Assembly (NCBI GenBank): GCA_964242735.1 | Contig: CAXTAK010000005.1 | Location: forward strand, 108,336-172,335 | Length of the DNA stretch: 64,000 nt | Direction of reading: 5' to 3' | Origin: CADCUY01 sp964242735 | Lineage (GTDB): Bacteria > Actinomycetota > Actinomycetes > Actinomycetales > Quadrisphaeraceae | Part shown: positions 9,043 through 17,740 of the stretch, one piece after another | How the letters are laid out: each line of letters begins with the position of its first letter | How positions within the stretch are numbered: position 1 is the stretch's first letter | Translations under genes and position numbers: made by a program | Notes under the pieces: generated by a model | The model's input: only the letters and a program-made list of their open reading frames with translations | The model's database searches: none | What the model was told of the DNA's origin: nothing

Positions 9043-10752
9043 GTGAGCCACGACGACCGCCTGGGTCCCGAGCACCGCGCCCGCGCCTGGACGGAACTGT
9101 CGTCCGGCACCTTCGACGTCCTCGTCATCGGCGGCGGGGTGACCGGCGCGGGGGTGGCCCTGGACGCCGCGACCCGGGGCCTGCGCACCGCCGTCGTCGA
9201 GCAGCGGGACTGGGCCTCCGGCACGTCCTCGCGCAGCTCCAAGCTCTTCCACGGCGGCCTGCGCTACCTGGAGCAGCTGAACTTCGCCCTCGTGCACGAG
9301 GCGCTGCGCGAGCGCGGCCTGATGATCAACCGCCTCGCCCCGCACCTGGTCAAGCCCGTGTCCTTCCTGTACCCGCTGAACCACCGCTTCTGGGAGCGCC
9401 CCTACGTGGGCTCGGGGATGCTGCTCTACGACGTCATGGCGGGCCTGACGGCCCGTGCGGTGCCCTTCCACCGGCACTTCACCCGGCGCGGGGCGCTGCG
9501 CATCGCCCCCGGGCTGAAGGTCGACGCCTTCAAGGGCGCGATCCGCTACTTCGACGCGCAGGCCGACGACGCCCGCCACACCATGACCGTCGCGCGCACC
9601 GCCGCCCGCTACGGGGCGGTGACCCGCTCCTCCACCGAGGTCGTGGACCTGCTGCACGAGGGTGACCGGGTCGTCGGTGCCGTGCTGCGCGACGTCGAGA
9701 CCGGCGCCACCGCCGACGTGCGCAGCCGCGTGGTCATCAACTGCACCGGGGTGTGGACCGACGACATCCAGCGCCTGGCCGGCGGGAAGGGCCGGTTCAA
9801 GGTGCGGGCCAGCAAGGGCGTCCACATCGTCGTCCCCCGAGACCGCTTCGCGTCGGAGTCGGGGTTGATCCTGCGCACCGCGACATCGGTGCTGTTCTTC
9901 ATCCCCTGGGGCACCCGGTGGATCATCGGGACCACCGACACGGACTGGCACCTCGACCTGGCCCATCCGGCGGCGACGCGCAAGGACGTCGACTACATCC
10001 TCACCCAGGCCAACCGGGTGCTGTCCACACCGCTGACCCACGAGGACGTGCGCGGGGTGTACGCGGGGCTGCGCCCGCTGCTGGCCGAGGAGAGCGAGAA
10101 CACCAGCTCCCTCTCCCGCGAGCACGCCGTCGCCCGCCCCCAGCCGGGGCTGGTCTCCATCGCCGGCGGGAAGTACACGACGTACCGGGTGATGGCGAAG
10201 GACGCCGTCGACGCAGCGGCGGCGGACCTCGGGCCGGTGCGCGCGTCGGTCACCCAGCACGTGCCGCTGGTGGGCGCCGACGGCTACCGCGCGCTGGTCA
10301 ACCAGGTCGACCACCTCGCCGAGCACTACGGGGTGCCGACCTGGCGGGTGCAGCACCTGCTCGACCGGTACGGGTCCCTGGCCACCGAGCTGCTCGAGCA
10401 GGGCCTGCTCGACCGCTCGCTGCTGGAACCGCTGGAGGGGGCGGAGGACTACCTGCGGGTGGAGCTGCTGTACGCCGTCACCCACGAGGGCGCGCTGCAC
10501 CTCGACGACCTGCTGACGCGCCGCACCCGCATGTCGATCGAGTACTCCCACCGCGGGGTCGACTCCGCGCGGGCGGTCGCCGAGCTCGTCGCGCCGGTGC
10601 TCGGGTGGGACGCCGACCGCGTCGAGGCCGAGGTCGCCAGCTACGCCGAGCGGGTGCTGGCCGAGCGGGCGAGCCAGGAGCTCCCCGACGACGAGGCCGC
10701 GGACGCCGCGCGCCGCGCCGCCCCCGACTCCCGGCCGCTGCTGCACGCCTGA
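9043..10752 (+). CDS. glpD: Aerobic glycerol-3-phosphate dehydrogenase
   Basis: A 569-residue FAD enzyme that oxidises glycerol 3-phosphate to dihydroxyacetone phosphate and passes electrons to quinone at the membrane. The dinucleotide-binding motif VLVIGGGVTGAGVALDA lies near residue 27, followed by SSRSSKLFHGGLRYLEQ, a GlpD signature; GGKYTTYRVMAKDA closes the oxidase fold and a C-terminal helical domain follows. The GTG at 9043 was chosen because AGGAGAG precedes it at good spacing; the frame stays open back to 8935 but that part is the repeat region. With glpF and glpK it completes glycerol catabolism. Confidence 0.96.
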   Translation: MSHDDRLGPEHRARAWTELSSGTFDVLVIGGGVTGAGVALDAATRGLRTAVVEQRDWASGTSSRSSKLFHGGLRYLEQLNFALVHEALRERGLMINRLAPHLVKPVSFLYPLNHRFWERPYVGSGMLLYDVMAGLTARAVPFHRHFTRRGALRIAPGLKVDAFKGAIRYFDAQADDARHTMTVARTAARYGAVTRSSTEVVDLLHEGDRVVGAVLRDVETGATADVRSRVVINCTGVWTDDIQRLAGGKGRFKVRASKGVHIVVPRDRFASESGLILRTATSVLFFIPWGTRWIIGTTDTDWHLDLAHPAATRKDVDYILTQANRVLSTPLTHEDVRGVYAGLRPLLAEESENTSSLSREHAVARPQPGLVSIAGGKYTTYRVMAKDAVDAAAADLGPVRASVTQHVPLVGADGYRALVNQVDHLAEHYGVPTWRVQHLLDRYGSLATELLEQGLLDRSLLEPLEGAEDYLRVELLYAVTHEGALHLDDLLTRRTRMSIEYSHRGVDSARAVAELVAPVLGWDADRVEAEVASYAERVLAERASQELPDDEAADAARRAAPDSRPLLHA

Positions 10753-10761
10753 GGCGGTGCG

Positions 10762-11886
10762 TCAGGTCGGCTGGTACGGCGCGACGACGACGTCGACGCG
10801 CTGGAACTCCTTCAGGTCGGAGTACCCGGTGGTCGCCATGGCCCGGCGCAGCGCCCCCAGGAGGTTCGTCGTCCCGTCGGCGGTGCGGCTGGGGCCCAGG
10901 AGGATCTCCTCCAGCGAGCCCACGGTGCCCACCCGCACCCGGGCACCCCGCGGGAGCTGCGGGTGGTGGGCCTCGGGACCCCAGTGCCACCCGCGGCCGG
11001 GGGCCTCGGTGGCGCGGGCGAGCGCCGCGCCGAGCATCACGGCGTCGGCGCCGCACGCCACGGCCTTGATGACGTCGCCCGAGAACCCCATGCCCCCGTC
11101 GGCGATCACGTGCACGTACCGCCCCCCGGACTCCTCGAGGTAGTCGCGCCGGGCCGCCGCCACGTCGGCGACGGCCGAGGCCATCGGCGCGTGGATGCCC
11201 AGGATCTGGCGCGTGGAGTGCGCCGCGCCCCCGCCGAAGCCGACCAGCACCCCCGCCGCGCCGGTGCGCATCAGGTGCAGCGCCGCGGTGTGCGACGCGG
11301 CCCCCCCGACCACGACCGGCACGTCGAGCTCGTGGATGAACTGCTTGAGGTTCAGGGGCTGCGACCCCGGGCGGCCCACGTGCTCGGCGGAGACGGTGGT
11401 GCCGCGGATGACGAACAGGTCGACCCCGGCGTCGACGACGGTGCGCCACAGCTGCTGGGTGTTCTGGGGGCTGAGCGCCCCCGCGACCGTCACCCCCGAT
11501 GCGCGCACCTCCGCGAGGCGAGCGGCCACCAGCTCGGGCACCACGGGGGCGGCGTAAATCTCCTGCATGCGCTGCGTCGCGACCACCGCGTCCAGCGCCG
11601 CGATCTCGCGCAGGTGCGGCTCGGGGTCCTCGTAGCGCGTCCACAGCCCCTCGAGGTCGAGGACCCCGACGCCGCCGAGGCGCCCGAGCGCGATGGCCGT
11701 CGCCGGGGAGACCACGGAGTCCATCGGCGCGGCCAGCACCGGCAGGTCGAACTGGTAGGCGTCGATCTGCCAGGCGACGGTGACGACCTCGGGGTCGCGG
11801 GTGCGGCGGCTGGGGACGACGGCCACGTCGTCGAAGGAGTAGGCCCGGCGCCCCCGCTTGCCGCGCCCGACATCGATCTCGCTCAC
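10762..11886 (-). CDS. guaB3: GuaB3-family IMP dehydrogenase-related protein
   Basis: A 374-residue TIM-barrel protein of the IMPDH/GMP reductase superfamily without CBS domains. The start SEIDVGRGKRGRRAYSFDDV and the SRRTRDPEVV segment fit the GuaB3 family of actinobacteria. The loop that in true IMP dehydrogenase reads GSICTT with the catalytic Cys is here GFGGGAAHST, so the nucleophile is missing; the phosphate-binding DGGMGFSGDVIKA is kept. It therefore probably does not make XMP. It follows guaB by 20 bases on the same strand, with a GATGAGG ribosome site before its GTG, and forms an operon with it. The true reaction is not known to me. Confidence 0.9.
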   Translation of the reverse strand: MSEIDVGRGKRGRRAYSFDDVAVVPSRRTRDPEVVTVAWQIDAYQFDLPVLAAPMDSVVSPATAIALGRLGGVGVLDLEGLWTRYEDPEPHLREIAALDAVVATQRMQEIYAAPVVPELVAARLAEVRASGVTVAGALSPQNTQQLWRTVVDAGVDLFVIRGTTVSAEHVGRPGSQPLNLKQFIHELDVPVVVGGAASHTAALHLMRTGAAGVLVGFGGGAAHSTRQILGIHAPMASAVADVAAARRDYLEESGGRYVHVIADGGMGFSGDVIKAVACGADAVMLGAALARATEAPGRGWHWGPEAHHPQLPRGARVRVGTVGSLEEILLGPSRTADGTTNLLGALRRAMATTGYSDLKEFQRVDVVVAPYQPT

Positions 11887-11906
11887 GACCTCATCACCCG
11901 GGGAGG

Positions 11907-13397
11907 CTACCCACCCGCGTAGTTCGGGGACTCCCTGACCATCTGGACGTCGTGGGGATGGCTCTCGCGCAGCCCCGCCGGGGTGATGCGCACGAAGGTG
12001 CCGCGCTCCTTCAGCTGCGGCACGGTGGCGGCGCCGACGTAGAACATCGACTGCCGCAGCCCGCCGACGAGCTGGTGCGCCACCGCCGACAGCGGCCCCC
12101 GGTAGGGCACCTGCCCCTCCACGCCCTCGGGCACGTACTGCTCGGTGGACGTCGCGGCCTGGAAGTACCGGTCGGTGGAGAACCCCTTCTCCCCCGCGCG
12201 GGTGGACTGCGCCCCCACCGATCCCATGCCCCGGTAGGACTTGAACTGCTTGCCGCCCCGCAGCACCAGCTCCCCCGGGCTCTCCTCGCAGCCGGCGAGC
12301 AGGGATCCCAGCATCACGGTGTCGGCGCCGGCGACCAGCGCCTTGGCGATGTCACCGGAGTGCTGCAGCCCACCGTCGCCGATCACCGGCACACCGGCCG
12401 GGGCGCACGCGAGCGACGCCTCGTGGATGGCGGTCACCTGCGGCACCCCGACGCCCGCGACGACGCGGGTGGTGCAGATCGACCCGGGACCGACCCCGAC
12501 CTTGACCCCGTCGACCCCGGCGTCGACCAGCGCCTGCGCGGCGGCGCGCGTGGCGACGTTGCCGCCGATCAGGTCGACGTGGGCGGCGGCCGGCTCGGCC
12601 TTGAAGCGGGCGACCATCTCCAGCACGCTCTGGCTGTGCCCGTGGGCCATGTCGACGACGAGGACGTCGACGCCGGCCTCGACCAGCCCCATCGCCCGCT
12701 CCCAGGCGCCGGCGAAGACCCCGACGGCCGCGCCGACGCGCAGCCGGCCCTGGTCGTCCTTGGTGGCGAGGGGGTACTTCTCGGTCTTCGCGAAGTCCTT
12801 GACGGTGATCAGGCCGCGCAGCCGGTCGGCGTCGTCGACCAGCGGCAGCTTCTCGATCTTGTGCTTGCCGAGCAGGGCGATGGCCTGCTCCGGGGGGGTC
12901 CCGACGGGGGCGGTGACCAGCGGCATGGGGGTCATCACGCCGCGGACGAGGCGGGTCTGGTCGCTCTCGAAGCGGAGGTCGCGGTTGGTGACGATGCCGA
13001 TCAGCGTGCCGTCGGCCTCGACGACGGGCAGGCCCGAGATGCGGTACCGCGCGCACAGGGCGTCGACCTCGGCGAGCGTGGCCTCGGGCCCGCACGTGAC
13101 GGGGTTGCTGACCATGCCGGCCTCGGAGCGCTTGACGGTGTCGACCTGCTGGGCCTGCTCGGCCGGGGAGAGGTTGCGGTGCAGGACCCCGATGCCGCCC
13201 TGGCGGGCCATGGCGATCGCCATCCGCGCCTCGGTGACGGTGTCCATCGCGCTGGAGAGCAGCGGGACGGCGACCTCGACGCGCCGGCTGACCCGTGAGC
13301 GGGGGTCCGCGGCGCTGGGCGCGACGTCGGACTCCCCCGGCAGGAGGAGCACGTCGTCGAAGGTCAGGCCCCACGCCCCGAACCGGCTCTCGTCCAT
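11907..13397 (-). CDS. guaB: IMP dehydrogenase
   Basis: A 496-residue NAD-dependent IMP dehydrogenase, the first committed enzyme of guanine nucleotide synthesis (IMP to XMP). The barrel begins LTFDDVLLLPGESDV. Two CBS domains are inserted after MVSNPVT (about residues 100-210). The catalytic loop GVGPGSICTTR carries the nucleophilic Cys, and the flap has YRGMGSVGAQ. Length and motifs are normal, in contrast to the neighbouring GuaB3. The ATG at 13397 sits six bases after a TAACCT box and may be leaderless. The product feeds GuaA at 3357-4991. Confidence 0.97.
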   Translation of the reverse strand: MDESRFGAWGLTFDDVLLLPGESDVAPSAADPRSRVSRRVEVAVPLLSSAMDTVTEARMAIAMARQGGIGVLHRNLSPAEQAQQVDTVKRSEAGMVSNPVTCGPEATLAEVDALCARYRISGLPVVEADGTLIGIVTNRDLRFESDQTRLVRGVMTPMPLVTAPVGTPPEQAIALLGKHKIEKLPLVDDADRLRGLITVKDFAKTEKYPLATKDDQGRLRVGAAVGVFAGAWERAMGLVEAGVDVLVVDMAHGHSQSVLEMVARFKAEPAAAHVDLIGGNVATRAAAQALVDAGVDGVKVGVGPGSICTTRVVAGVGVPQVTAIHEASLACAPAGVPVIGDGGLQHSGDIAKALVAGADTVMLGSLLAGCEESPGELVLRGGKQFKSYRGMGSVGAQSTRAGEKGFSTDRYFQAATSTEQYVPEGVEGQVPYRGPLSAVAHQLVGGLRQSMFYVGAATVPQLKERGTFVRITPAGLRESHPHDVQMVRESPNYAGG

Positions 13398-13403
13398 CCG
13401 CCC

Positions 13404-13409
13404 AGGTTA
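13404..13409 (-). promoter_or_regulatory. -10 box (TAACCT) of a probable leaderless guaB-guaB3 transcript
   Basis: TAACCT on the minus strand ends six bases before the guaB ATG. That spacing places the transcription start at the A of the ATG. No clear -35 hexamer is seen. Confidence 0.45.
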
Positions 13410-13491
13410 CCGGCGCCCTGCGACACTGCCGCGGGACCGCCCGCCCCGGCGCCCACCCACGGCGCTCCGGTGGCCGGTGGCCGGTGGTCCC

Positions 13492-14094
13492 TCAGGTCAC
13501 CAGGCCCAGGCGGAAGCCCTTGGCGACGGCGTGCGCGCGATCGGCGGCGCCGAGCTTGCGGAACAGCCGGCGAGCGTGGGTCTTCACGGTGTCCTCGGAG
13601 AGGAACAGCTCGCGACCGATCTCGGCGTTCGAGCGCCCGCGGCCCATGCCGGTGAGCACCTGCAGCTCCCGCTCGGTCAGGGTCGGCGTCTCCTGCTCGG
13701 GGCGCCGGCGCACCGGGCGGTGGCGCGAGGCGCCGTTGACGGACCCGAGGACGGCGGCGGTGAGCTCCTGGCGGGTGGCGTCCTTGACGACGTACCCCCG
13801 GGCCCCGCCGGCGATGGCCCGGGCGACGCCGTCGACGTCCTCGGCGACGGTCAGCATGAGCACCGCGGCGCCGGGGTGGCGCGCCAGCAGGCGCCGCGCG
13901 GTCTCCACACCGCCGAGGCCGGGCATGCGCACGTCCATGAGCACCAGGTCGGGCCGCTCGACGCCGAAGCGGGCGAGCACCTCCTCACCCGAGGAGGTCA
14001 CGACCGCGCGGGTGACCCCGGCGATGCCGGCGACCGTGCGCCGCAGGTTCTCGCGGACCACCGCGGAGTCGTCGCACACCATGATCGTGCTCAT
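13492..14094 (-). CDS. bldM: BldM-like orphan response regulator (LuxR/FixJ type)
   Basis: A 200-residue response regulator. The receiver domain has Asp8 and Asp9 in MVCDDSAV, the presumed phosphorylation site Asp54 in VLMDVRMPG and the Lys in VVKDAT. The C-terminal LuxR-type helix-turn-helix runs from TLTERELQVL through GRSNAEIGRELFLSEDTVKTH to the end. The recognition helix and tail agree closely, as I remember it, with Streptomyces BldM, and the setting between guaB and whiD/groEL is the same as in Streptomyces. BldM controls development there. No histidine kinase is nearby. The ATG at 14094 has AGGTGG upstream; the frame could extend 27 residues further but that part is non-conserved. Confidence 0.85.
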   Translation of the reverse strand: MSTIMVCDDSAVVRENLRRTVAGIAGVTRAVVTSSGEEVLARFGVERPDLVLMDVRMPGLGGVETARRLLARHPGAAVLMLTVAEDVDGVARAIAGGARGYVVKDATRQELTAAVLGSVNGASRHRPVRRRPEQETPTLTERELQVLTGMGRGRSNAEIGRELFLSEDTVKTHARRLFRKLGAADRAHAVAKGFRLGLVT

Positions 14095-14331
14095 CGGGCC
14101 ACCTGCCGCTGGACGCGCCGCGCCGGGCGGCGCGACAGCCGTCCATCGGCACGGTGGCGGGGCGACCTGAGCCAACGGCGCGCAGCGCCCTCGAGCCAGC
14201 CCAGCGCCCTGGGAGCATCCCCGCGCCCTCGACCACCCCAGCGCTCCCGTGTCGGCGCACGACCCAGCGGTCAGCGCGCCGCACCCCCTCGTCAGTGCGA
14301 CCCGCGTCCGGTCGTCAGCAGGGCTCGCGCC

Positions 14332-15366
14332 TCAGGCGAGCGCTCGGCGCGCCACGGCCTCGACGGCGGGGGCGAGGTCGCGGACCACCTCGGCCCCCAG
14401 GCCCTCCGGAAGTTCCACGCCGTCCCAGCCCGGACCGGCCAGGACCAGGCGCCCGCCGGGGCGCAGCCGGGGCAGCAGTCGCAGCTGCGCGCCGTCGCTG
14501 ACCGGCGCGGCGGCGACCACCACGACGGCGGCGGGGCCGGTGCTGCGGACGGCAGCGGCCAGCGCCTCGGGGGGGCGCCCCGGTGCGAGGACCCGGGAGG
14601 GCACGCCGCGATCGGCGAGCGCCGCGGCCAGCACGTGCGGCACCAGCGCGTCGTGCTCGGCCGTCACCGCCGCGAGGAGCACGACGGCGGAGGTCTGCGG
14701 CCACGGGACCGGTCGGGCGCGCAGCGCCGCCAGCACCGCGCCGGTCAGCAGCAGGGCGCTGTCGACCCCCGGGCCGGTGGTCTCCCACCGCTGCGACAGG
14801 GCGCGCACGGCGGGGCCGACGAGCTGCTCCCAGCCCCCGAGCACCCCGTGCCCGGCGAAGGCCCCGGCCACCAGCCGTGCGGCGTCGTCGGGGTCGAGCG
14901 AGACGGCGGCGCGGTCGAGCTCCTGCCCCCAGGGCGGTGCTGCGGGGCGGCGACCGGACCGGCGCTCACCCCCGTCCGGCACGGGCTGGACCGGCGAGGG
15001 GCCGGTGCGGCTGAGCAGCGTGGCCGCCGCGACGACCTCCTCGACCGGGTCGACGCCACCGCCCGCCACCGCCATCATCACGGTCGCGCCACGGACGGCC
15101 GCGGGCTCGCGCGCGGTGCGCGCGGCGTCGCCGGGCGTCACCCCCTCGACGGTCAGGCGGCGCATCACGACCAGGCGGGCGATGTCGGCGCTGGTGTAGC
15201 GCCGGTGCGCCCCCGCCTCGTGGACGGAGGGGCCGAGACCGTAGCGGCGGGCCCACGTGCGCAGGGTGGCGGGCGCCACACCCAGGCGGTGGGCGACGGC
15301 GGCGACGGTGAGGCCCGGCGGCTGTGGGCCGGTGCTCTCGGCGGCCACCGCGCCGCGACCGCTCAT
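14332..15366 (-). CDS. MerR-family regulator with a cobalamin-binding-like C-terminal region
   Basis: A 344-residue protein. Residues 19-80 form a MerR helix-turn-helix: LTVAAVAHRLGVAPATLRTWARRYG, then HRRYTSADIARL. A Pro/Arg-rich linker follows, then a helical segment (about 155-215) and an alpha/beta domain (about 225-340) laid out like CarH/LitR B12-dependent photoreceptor repressors. Compared from memory with CarH, the Trp is kept (QRWE, Trp194), the Glu-His pair is replaced by Ser-Ala at 203-204, and a His is kept at 238 (AEHDAL) in a site that should read ExHxxG. Cobalamin binding is therefore doubtful. It is divergent from whiD and follows no other gene closely. Other ligands or none are possible. 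Confidence 0.75.
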   Translation of the reverse strand: MSGRGAVAAESTGPQPPGLTVAAVAHRLGVAPATLRTWARRYGLGPSVHEAGAHRRYTSADIARLVVMRRLTVEGVTPGDAARTAREPAAVRGATVMMAVAGGGVDPVEEVVAAATLLSRTGPSPVQPVPDGGERRSGRRPAAPPWGQELDRAAVSLDPDDAARLVAGAFAGHGVLGGWEQLVGPAVRALSQRWETTGPGVDSALLLTGAVLAALRARPVPWPQTSAVVLLAAVTAEHDALVPHVLAAALADRGVPSRVLAPGRPPEALAAAVRSTGPAAVVVVAAAPVSDGAQLRLLPRLRPGGRLVLAGPGWDGVELPEGLGAEVVRDLAPAVEAVARRALA

Positions 15367-15479
15367 GCCGTCCAGTGTGTGGCGGCCGCGGAAGCCGTGC
15401 CACCGGTGCCTCGAGCGGTGCGCCCGTCCGGGTCGGCCGGCCCGATCGGGTCCCTCGGGAACGCCCCGGGATCAGCAGT

Positions 15480-15517
15480 GCCAGGTACTTGAACAACACC
15501 TGGCGCGGTTGTACCTT
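15480..15517 (+). promoter_or_regulatory. Candidate whiD promoter with an overlapping palindrome
   Basis: GCCAGGT at 15480-15486 and ACCTGGC at 15498-15504 form a perfect 7-bp inverted repeat with an 11-base spacer. Inside it is TTGAAC (15489-15494), 17 bases upstream of TACCTT (15512-15517), a plausible -35/-10 pair for whiD. A dimeric regulator bound at the palindrome would cover the -35. The divergent MerR protein and BldM are candidates. The promoter would give a leader of about 110 bases. Confidence 0.55.
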
Positions 15518-15633
15518 CTCCGTACTCCGCACCACACCTGGGGGGGTCTGCGTCATCCACCCCCATGCTCGTACGTCCCCGATGCGCCGCCCAGACCCCC
15601 GGCGAGCCCGCTCGACCCTGGAGGAGTGCACTG

Positions 15634-15954
15634 ATGGCCGAGATCTCGCGCCTGCCCGGACCGATCGCCGACGTGTGGGAGTGGCAGCTGCAAGGCGCCT
15701 GCCGCGACTACGACACCAACCTGTTCTTCCACCCCGAGGGCGAGCGGGGCCCCGCCCGCCGCAACCGCGACGCCGCGGCGGTCACCATCTGCTCGGCGTG
15801 CCCGGTCGTGCGGTCCTGCCGCGAGCACGCCCTGGCGGTGCGCGAGCCCTACGGGGTGTGGGGTGCGCTGACCGAGGACGACCGCGAGCGCATCTACACC
15901 GCGCAGCGCGGCACCCGCGGCCTCGAGGTCACCCCGGTGCGCCGGGTGGTGTGA
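15634..15954 (+). CDS. whiD: WhiB-family iron-sulfur regulator (WhiD/WhiB3 type)
   Basis: A 106-residue Wbl protein. Four cysteines at 23, 53, 56 and 62 (C-X29-C-X2-C-X5-C) should hold a [4Fe-4S] cluster, and the turn GVWGALTEDDRE with a following basic tail is the sigma-factor/DNA-binding part. The N-terminus AEISRLPGPIADVWEW and FFHPEGERG match, as I recall, Streptomyces WhiD and mycobacterial WhiB3, and the place next to groEL is conserved in both. These proteins sense redox or nitric oxide and act with the primary sigma factor. The ATG at 15634 has GAGGAG seven bases upstream. A strong terminator follows. Confidence 0.92.
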   Translation: MAEISRLPGPIADVWEWQLQGACRDYDTNLFFHPEGERGPARRNRDAAAVTICSACPVVRSCREHALAVREPYGVWGALTEDDRERIYTAQRGTRGLEVTPVRRVV

Positions 15955-15975
15955 CCCCACCAGCACGAGCAGCAC

Positions 15976-16024
15976 AGCACGACGAAGGCCCCGGACCACC
16001 TCGGTCCGGGGCCTTCGTCGTGCT
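15976..16024. terminator. Bidirectional terminator between whiD and groEL
   Basis: A perfect 22-bp stem (15976-15997 with 16003-16024) closes a 5-base loop. It lies 21 bases after the whiD stop and 33 bases after the groEL stop on the other strand, so it can serve both convergent units. No long T tract follows, as is common in high-GC actinobacteria. Confidence 0.85.
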
Positions 16025-16057
16025 CACGGCCCGCGCTCGGCGGGCCGGTCGCTCAGC

Positions 16058-17686
16058 TCAGTGGCTGTGCCCGTGGTGACCACCGGAGCCCGCGTCGACG
16101 GTCTCCTCCGGCTTCTCCACCACCAGGGTGTCGGTGGTGAGCACCATCGCCCCGATCGAGGCGGCGTTGCGCAGCGCCGAGCGCGTGACCTTGACCGGGT
16201 CGAGGACGCCCTGCGCCACCAGGTCGCCGTACTCACCGGTGGCGGCGTTCAGCCCCTGGCCCTGCGGCAGGGAGCGCACGCGGTCGACGACCACGTAGCC
16301 CTCCATCCCGGCGTTCTCCGCGATCCACCGCAGCGGCTCGACGGCGGCGTGCTGGATGATCCGCGCGCCGGTCGCCTCGTCGCCGGTGAGGGTCCCGGCC
16401 TCGATCAGGGCCTCGACGGCCGAGGCCGCGTGCACCAGGGCGGTGCCGCCGCCGGCGACGATGCCCTCCTCGATGGCCGCGCGGGTCGCCGAGACGGCGT
16501 CCTCGATGCGGTGCTTCTTCTCCTTGAGCTCGGTCTCGGTGGCAGCCCCGACCTTGATGACCGCGACACCGCCGGCGAGCTTCGCGAGCCGCTCCTGCAG
16601 CTTCTCGCGGTCCCAGTCGGAGTCGGTGCGCTCGATCTCGGAGCGGATCTGCGAGACCCGCGCCTCGACGTCCGCGTGGTCACCGGCGCCGTCGATGATG
16701 GTGGTGTCGTCCTTGGTGACCACGATGCGCCGTGCCTGGCCGAGCACCTCGAGCCCGACCTGGTCGAGCTTCAGGCCCACCTCGGGGCTGACCACCTGGG
16801 CGCCGGTCAGGGCCGCGACGTCCTGCAGGATCGCCTTGCGGCGGTCGCCGAAGCCGGGGGCCTTGACGGCAGCCGCCGTGAAGGTGCCGCGGATCTTGTT
16901 CACCACCAGGGTCGACAGCGCCTCGCCGTCGACGTCCTCGGCGATGATGAACAGCGGCTTGGAGGACTGCAGCACCTTCTCCAGCAGCGGCAGCAGGTCG
17001 GCGACGGCCGAGATCTTGCCCTGGCTGATGAGCACGTAGGCGTCCTCCAGGACGGCCTCCATGCGCTCGGAGTCGGTGACGAAGTACGGCGAGATGTAGC
17101 CCTTGTCGAACTGGAGGCCCTCGGTGAAGTCGAGCTCCAGCGCCATCGAGGAGGACTCCTCCACGGTGATGACGCCGTCCTTGCCGGCCTTGTCGAACGC
17201 CTCGGCGATCAGCTCACCGACCTCGGTGTCCTGTGCGGAGATCGTCGCGACGTGGGCGATGTCGCCCTTGCCGTCGACCTCGCGGGCCGCCTCGAGGAGC
17301 GCGGCGCTGATCGCCTCCACGGCGGCGTCGATGCCGCGCTTGAGCGCGGCCGGGCCGGCGCCGGCGGCCACGTTGCGCAGGCCCTCGTGCACGATCGCCT
17401 GAGCGAGGACGGTGGCGGTGGTGGTGCCGTCACCCGCGACGTCGTTGGTCTTGGTGGCGACCTCCTTCGTCAGCTGCGCCCCGAGGTTCTCGAAGGGGTC
17501 GTCGAGCTCGATCTCGCGCGCGATGGTCACGCCGTCGTTGGTGATCGTGGGTGCGCCCCACTTCTTGTCGATGACGACGTTGCGGCCGCGGGGGCCGAGC
17601 GTCACCTTCACGGTGTTCGCGAGGGCGTCGACCCCGCGCTCGAGGGAGCGGCGGGCGGTCTCGTCGAACTGCAGCGTCTTGGGCAT
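16058..17686 (-). CDS. groEL: 60 kDa chaperonin GroEL1
   Basis: A 542-residue GroEL that folds proteins in an ATP-driven double ring. It has the ATP-site motifs VTLGPRGRNVVID and NDVAGDGTTTATVLA (Asp of GDGTT) and the chaperonin signature AAIEEGIVAGGGTALV. The C-terminus ends in GGHHGHSH, a histidine-rich tail typical of the actinobacterial GroEL1 paralogue encoded with groES, instead of the Gly-Met tail of the housekeeping GroEL2. A second groEL elsewhere in the genome is therefore expected. It lies 132 bases after groES on the same strand, with a strong hairpin in between. CIRCE elements upstream of groES imply HrcA control. Confidence 0.97.
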   Translation of the reverse strand: MPKTLQFDETARRSLERGVDALANTVKVTLGPRGRNVVIDKKWGAPTITNDGVTIAREIELDDPFENLGAQLTKEVATKTNDVAGDGTTTATVLAQAIVHEGLRNVAAGAGPAALKRGIDAAVEAISAALLEAAREVDGKGDIAHVATISAQDTEVGELIAEAFDKAGKDGVITVEESSSMALELDFTEGLQFDKGYISPYFVTDSERMEAVLEDAYVLISQGKISAVADLLPLLEKVLQSSKPLFIIAEDVDGEALSTLVVNKIRGTFTAAAVKAPGFGDRRKAILQDVAALTGAQVVSPEVGLKLDQVGLEVLGQARRIVVTKDDTTIIDGAGDHADVEARVSQIRSEIERTDSDWDREKLQERLAKLAGGVAVIKVGAATETELKEKKHRIEDAVSATRAAIEEGIVAGGGTALVHAASAVEALIEAGTLTGDEATGARIIQHAAVEPLRWIAENAGMEGYVVVDRVRSLPQGQGLNAATGEYGDLVAQGVLDPVKVTRSALRNAASIGAMVLTTDTLVVEKPEETVDAGSGGHHGHSH

Positions 17687-17740
17687 GGGCTCTTCTCTCG
17701 GGTGCTGGCGGTGGTGCCGTGGACGAGCGGTGGCACGCAG

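Noticed and set aside
12241..15492. Plus-strand open frame of 1083 codons across guaB, bldM and the MerR gene
   Set aside because: It lies antisense to three well-supported genes and has low-complexity Arg/Ala/Ser/Pro content. Stops are rare in GC-rich DNA, so it is a shadow frame.
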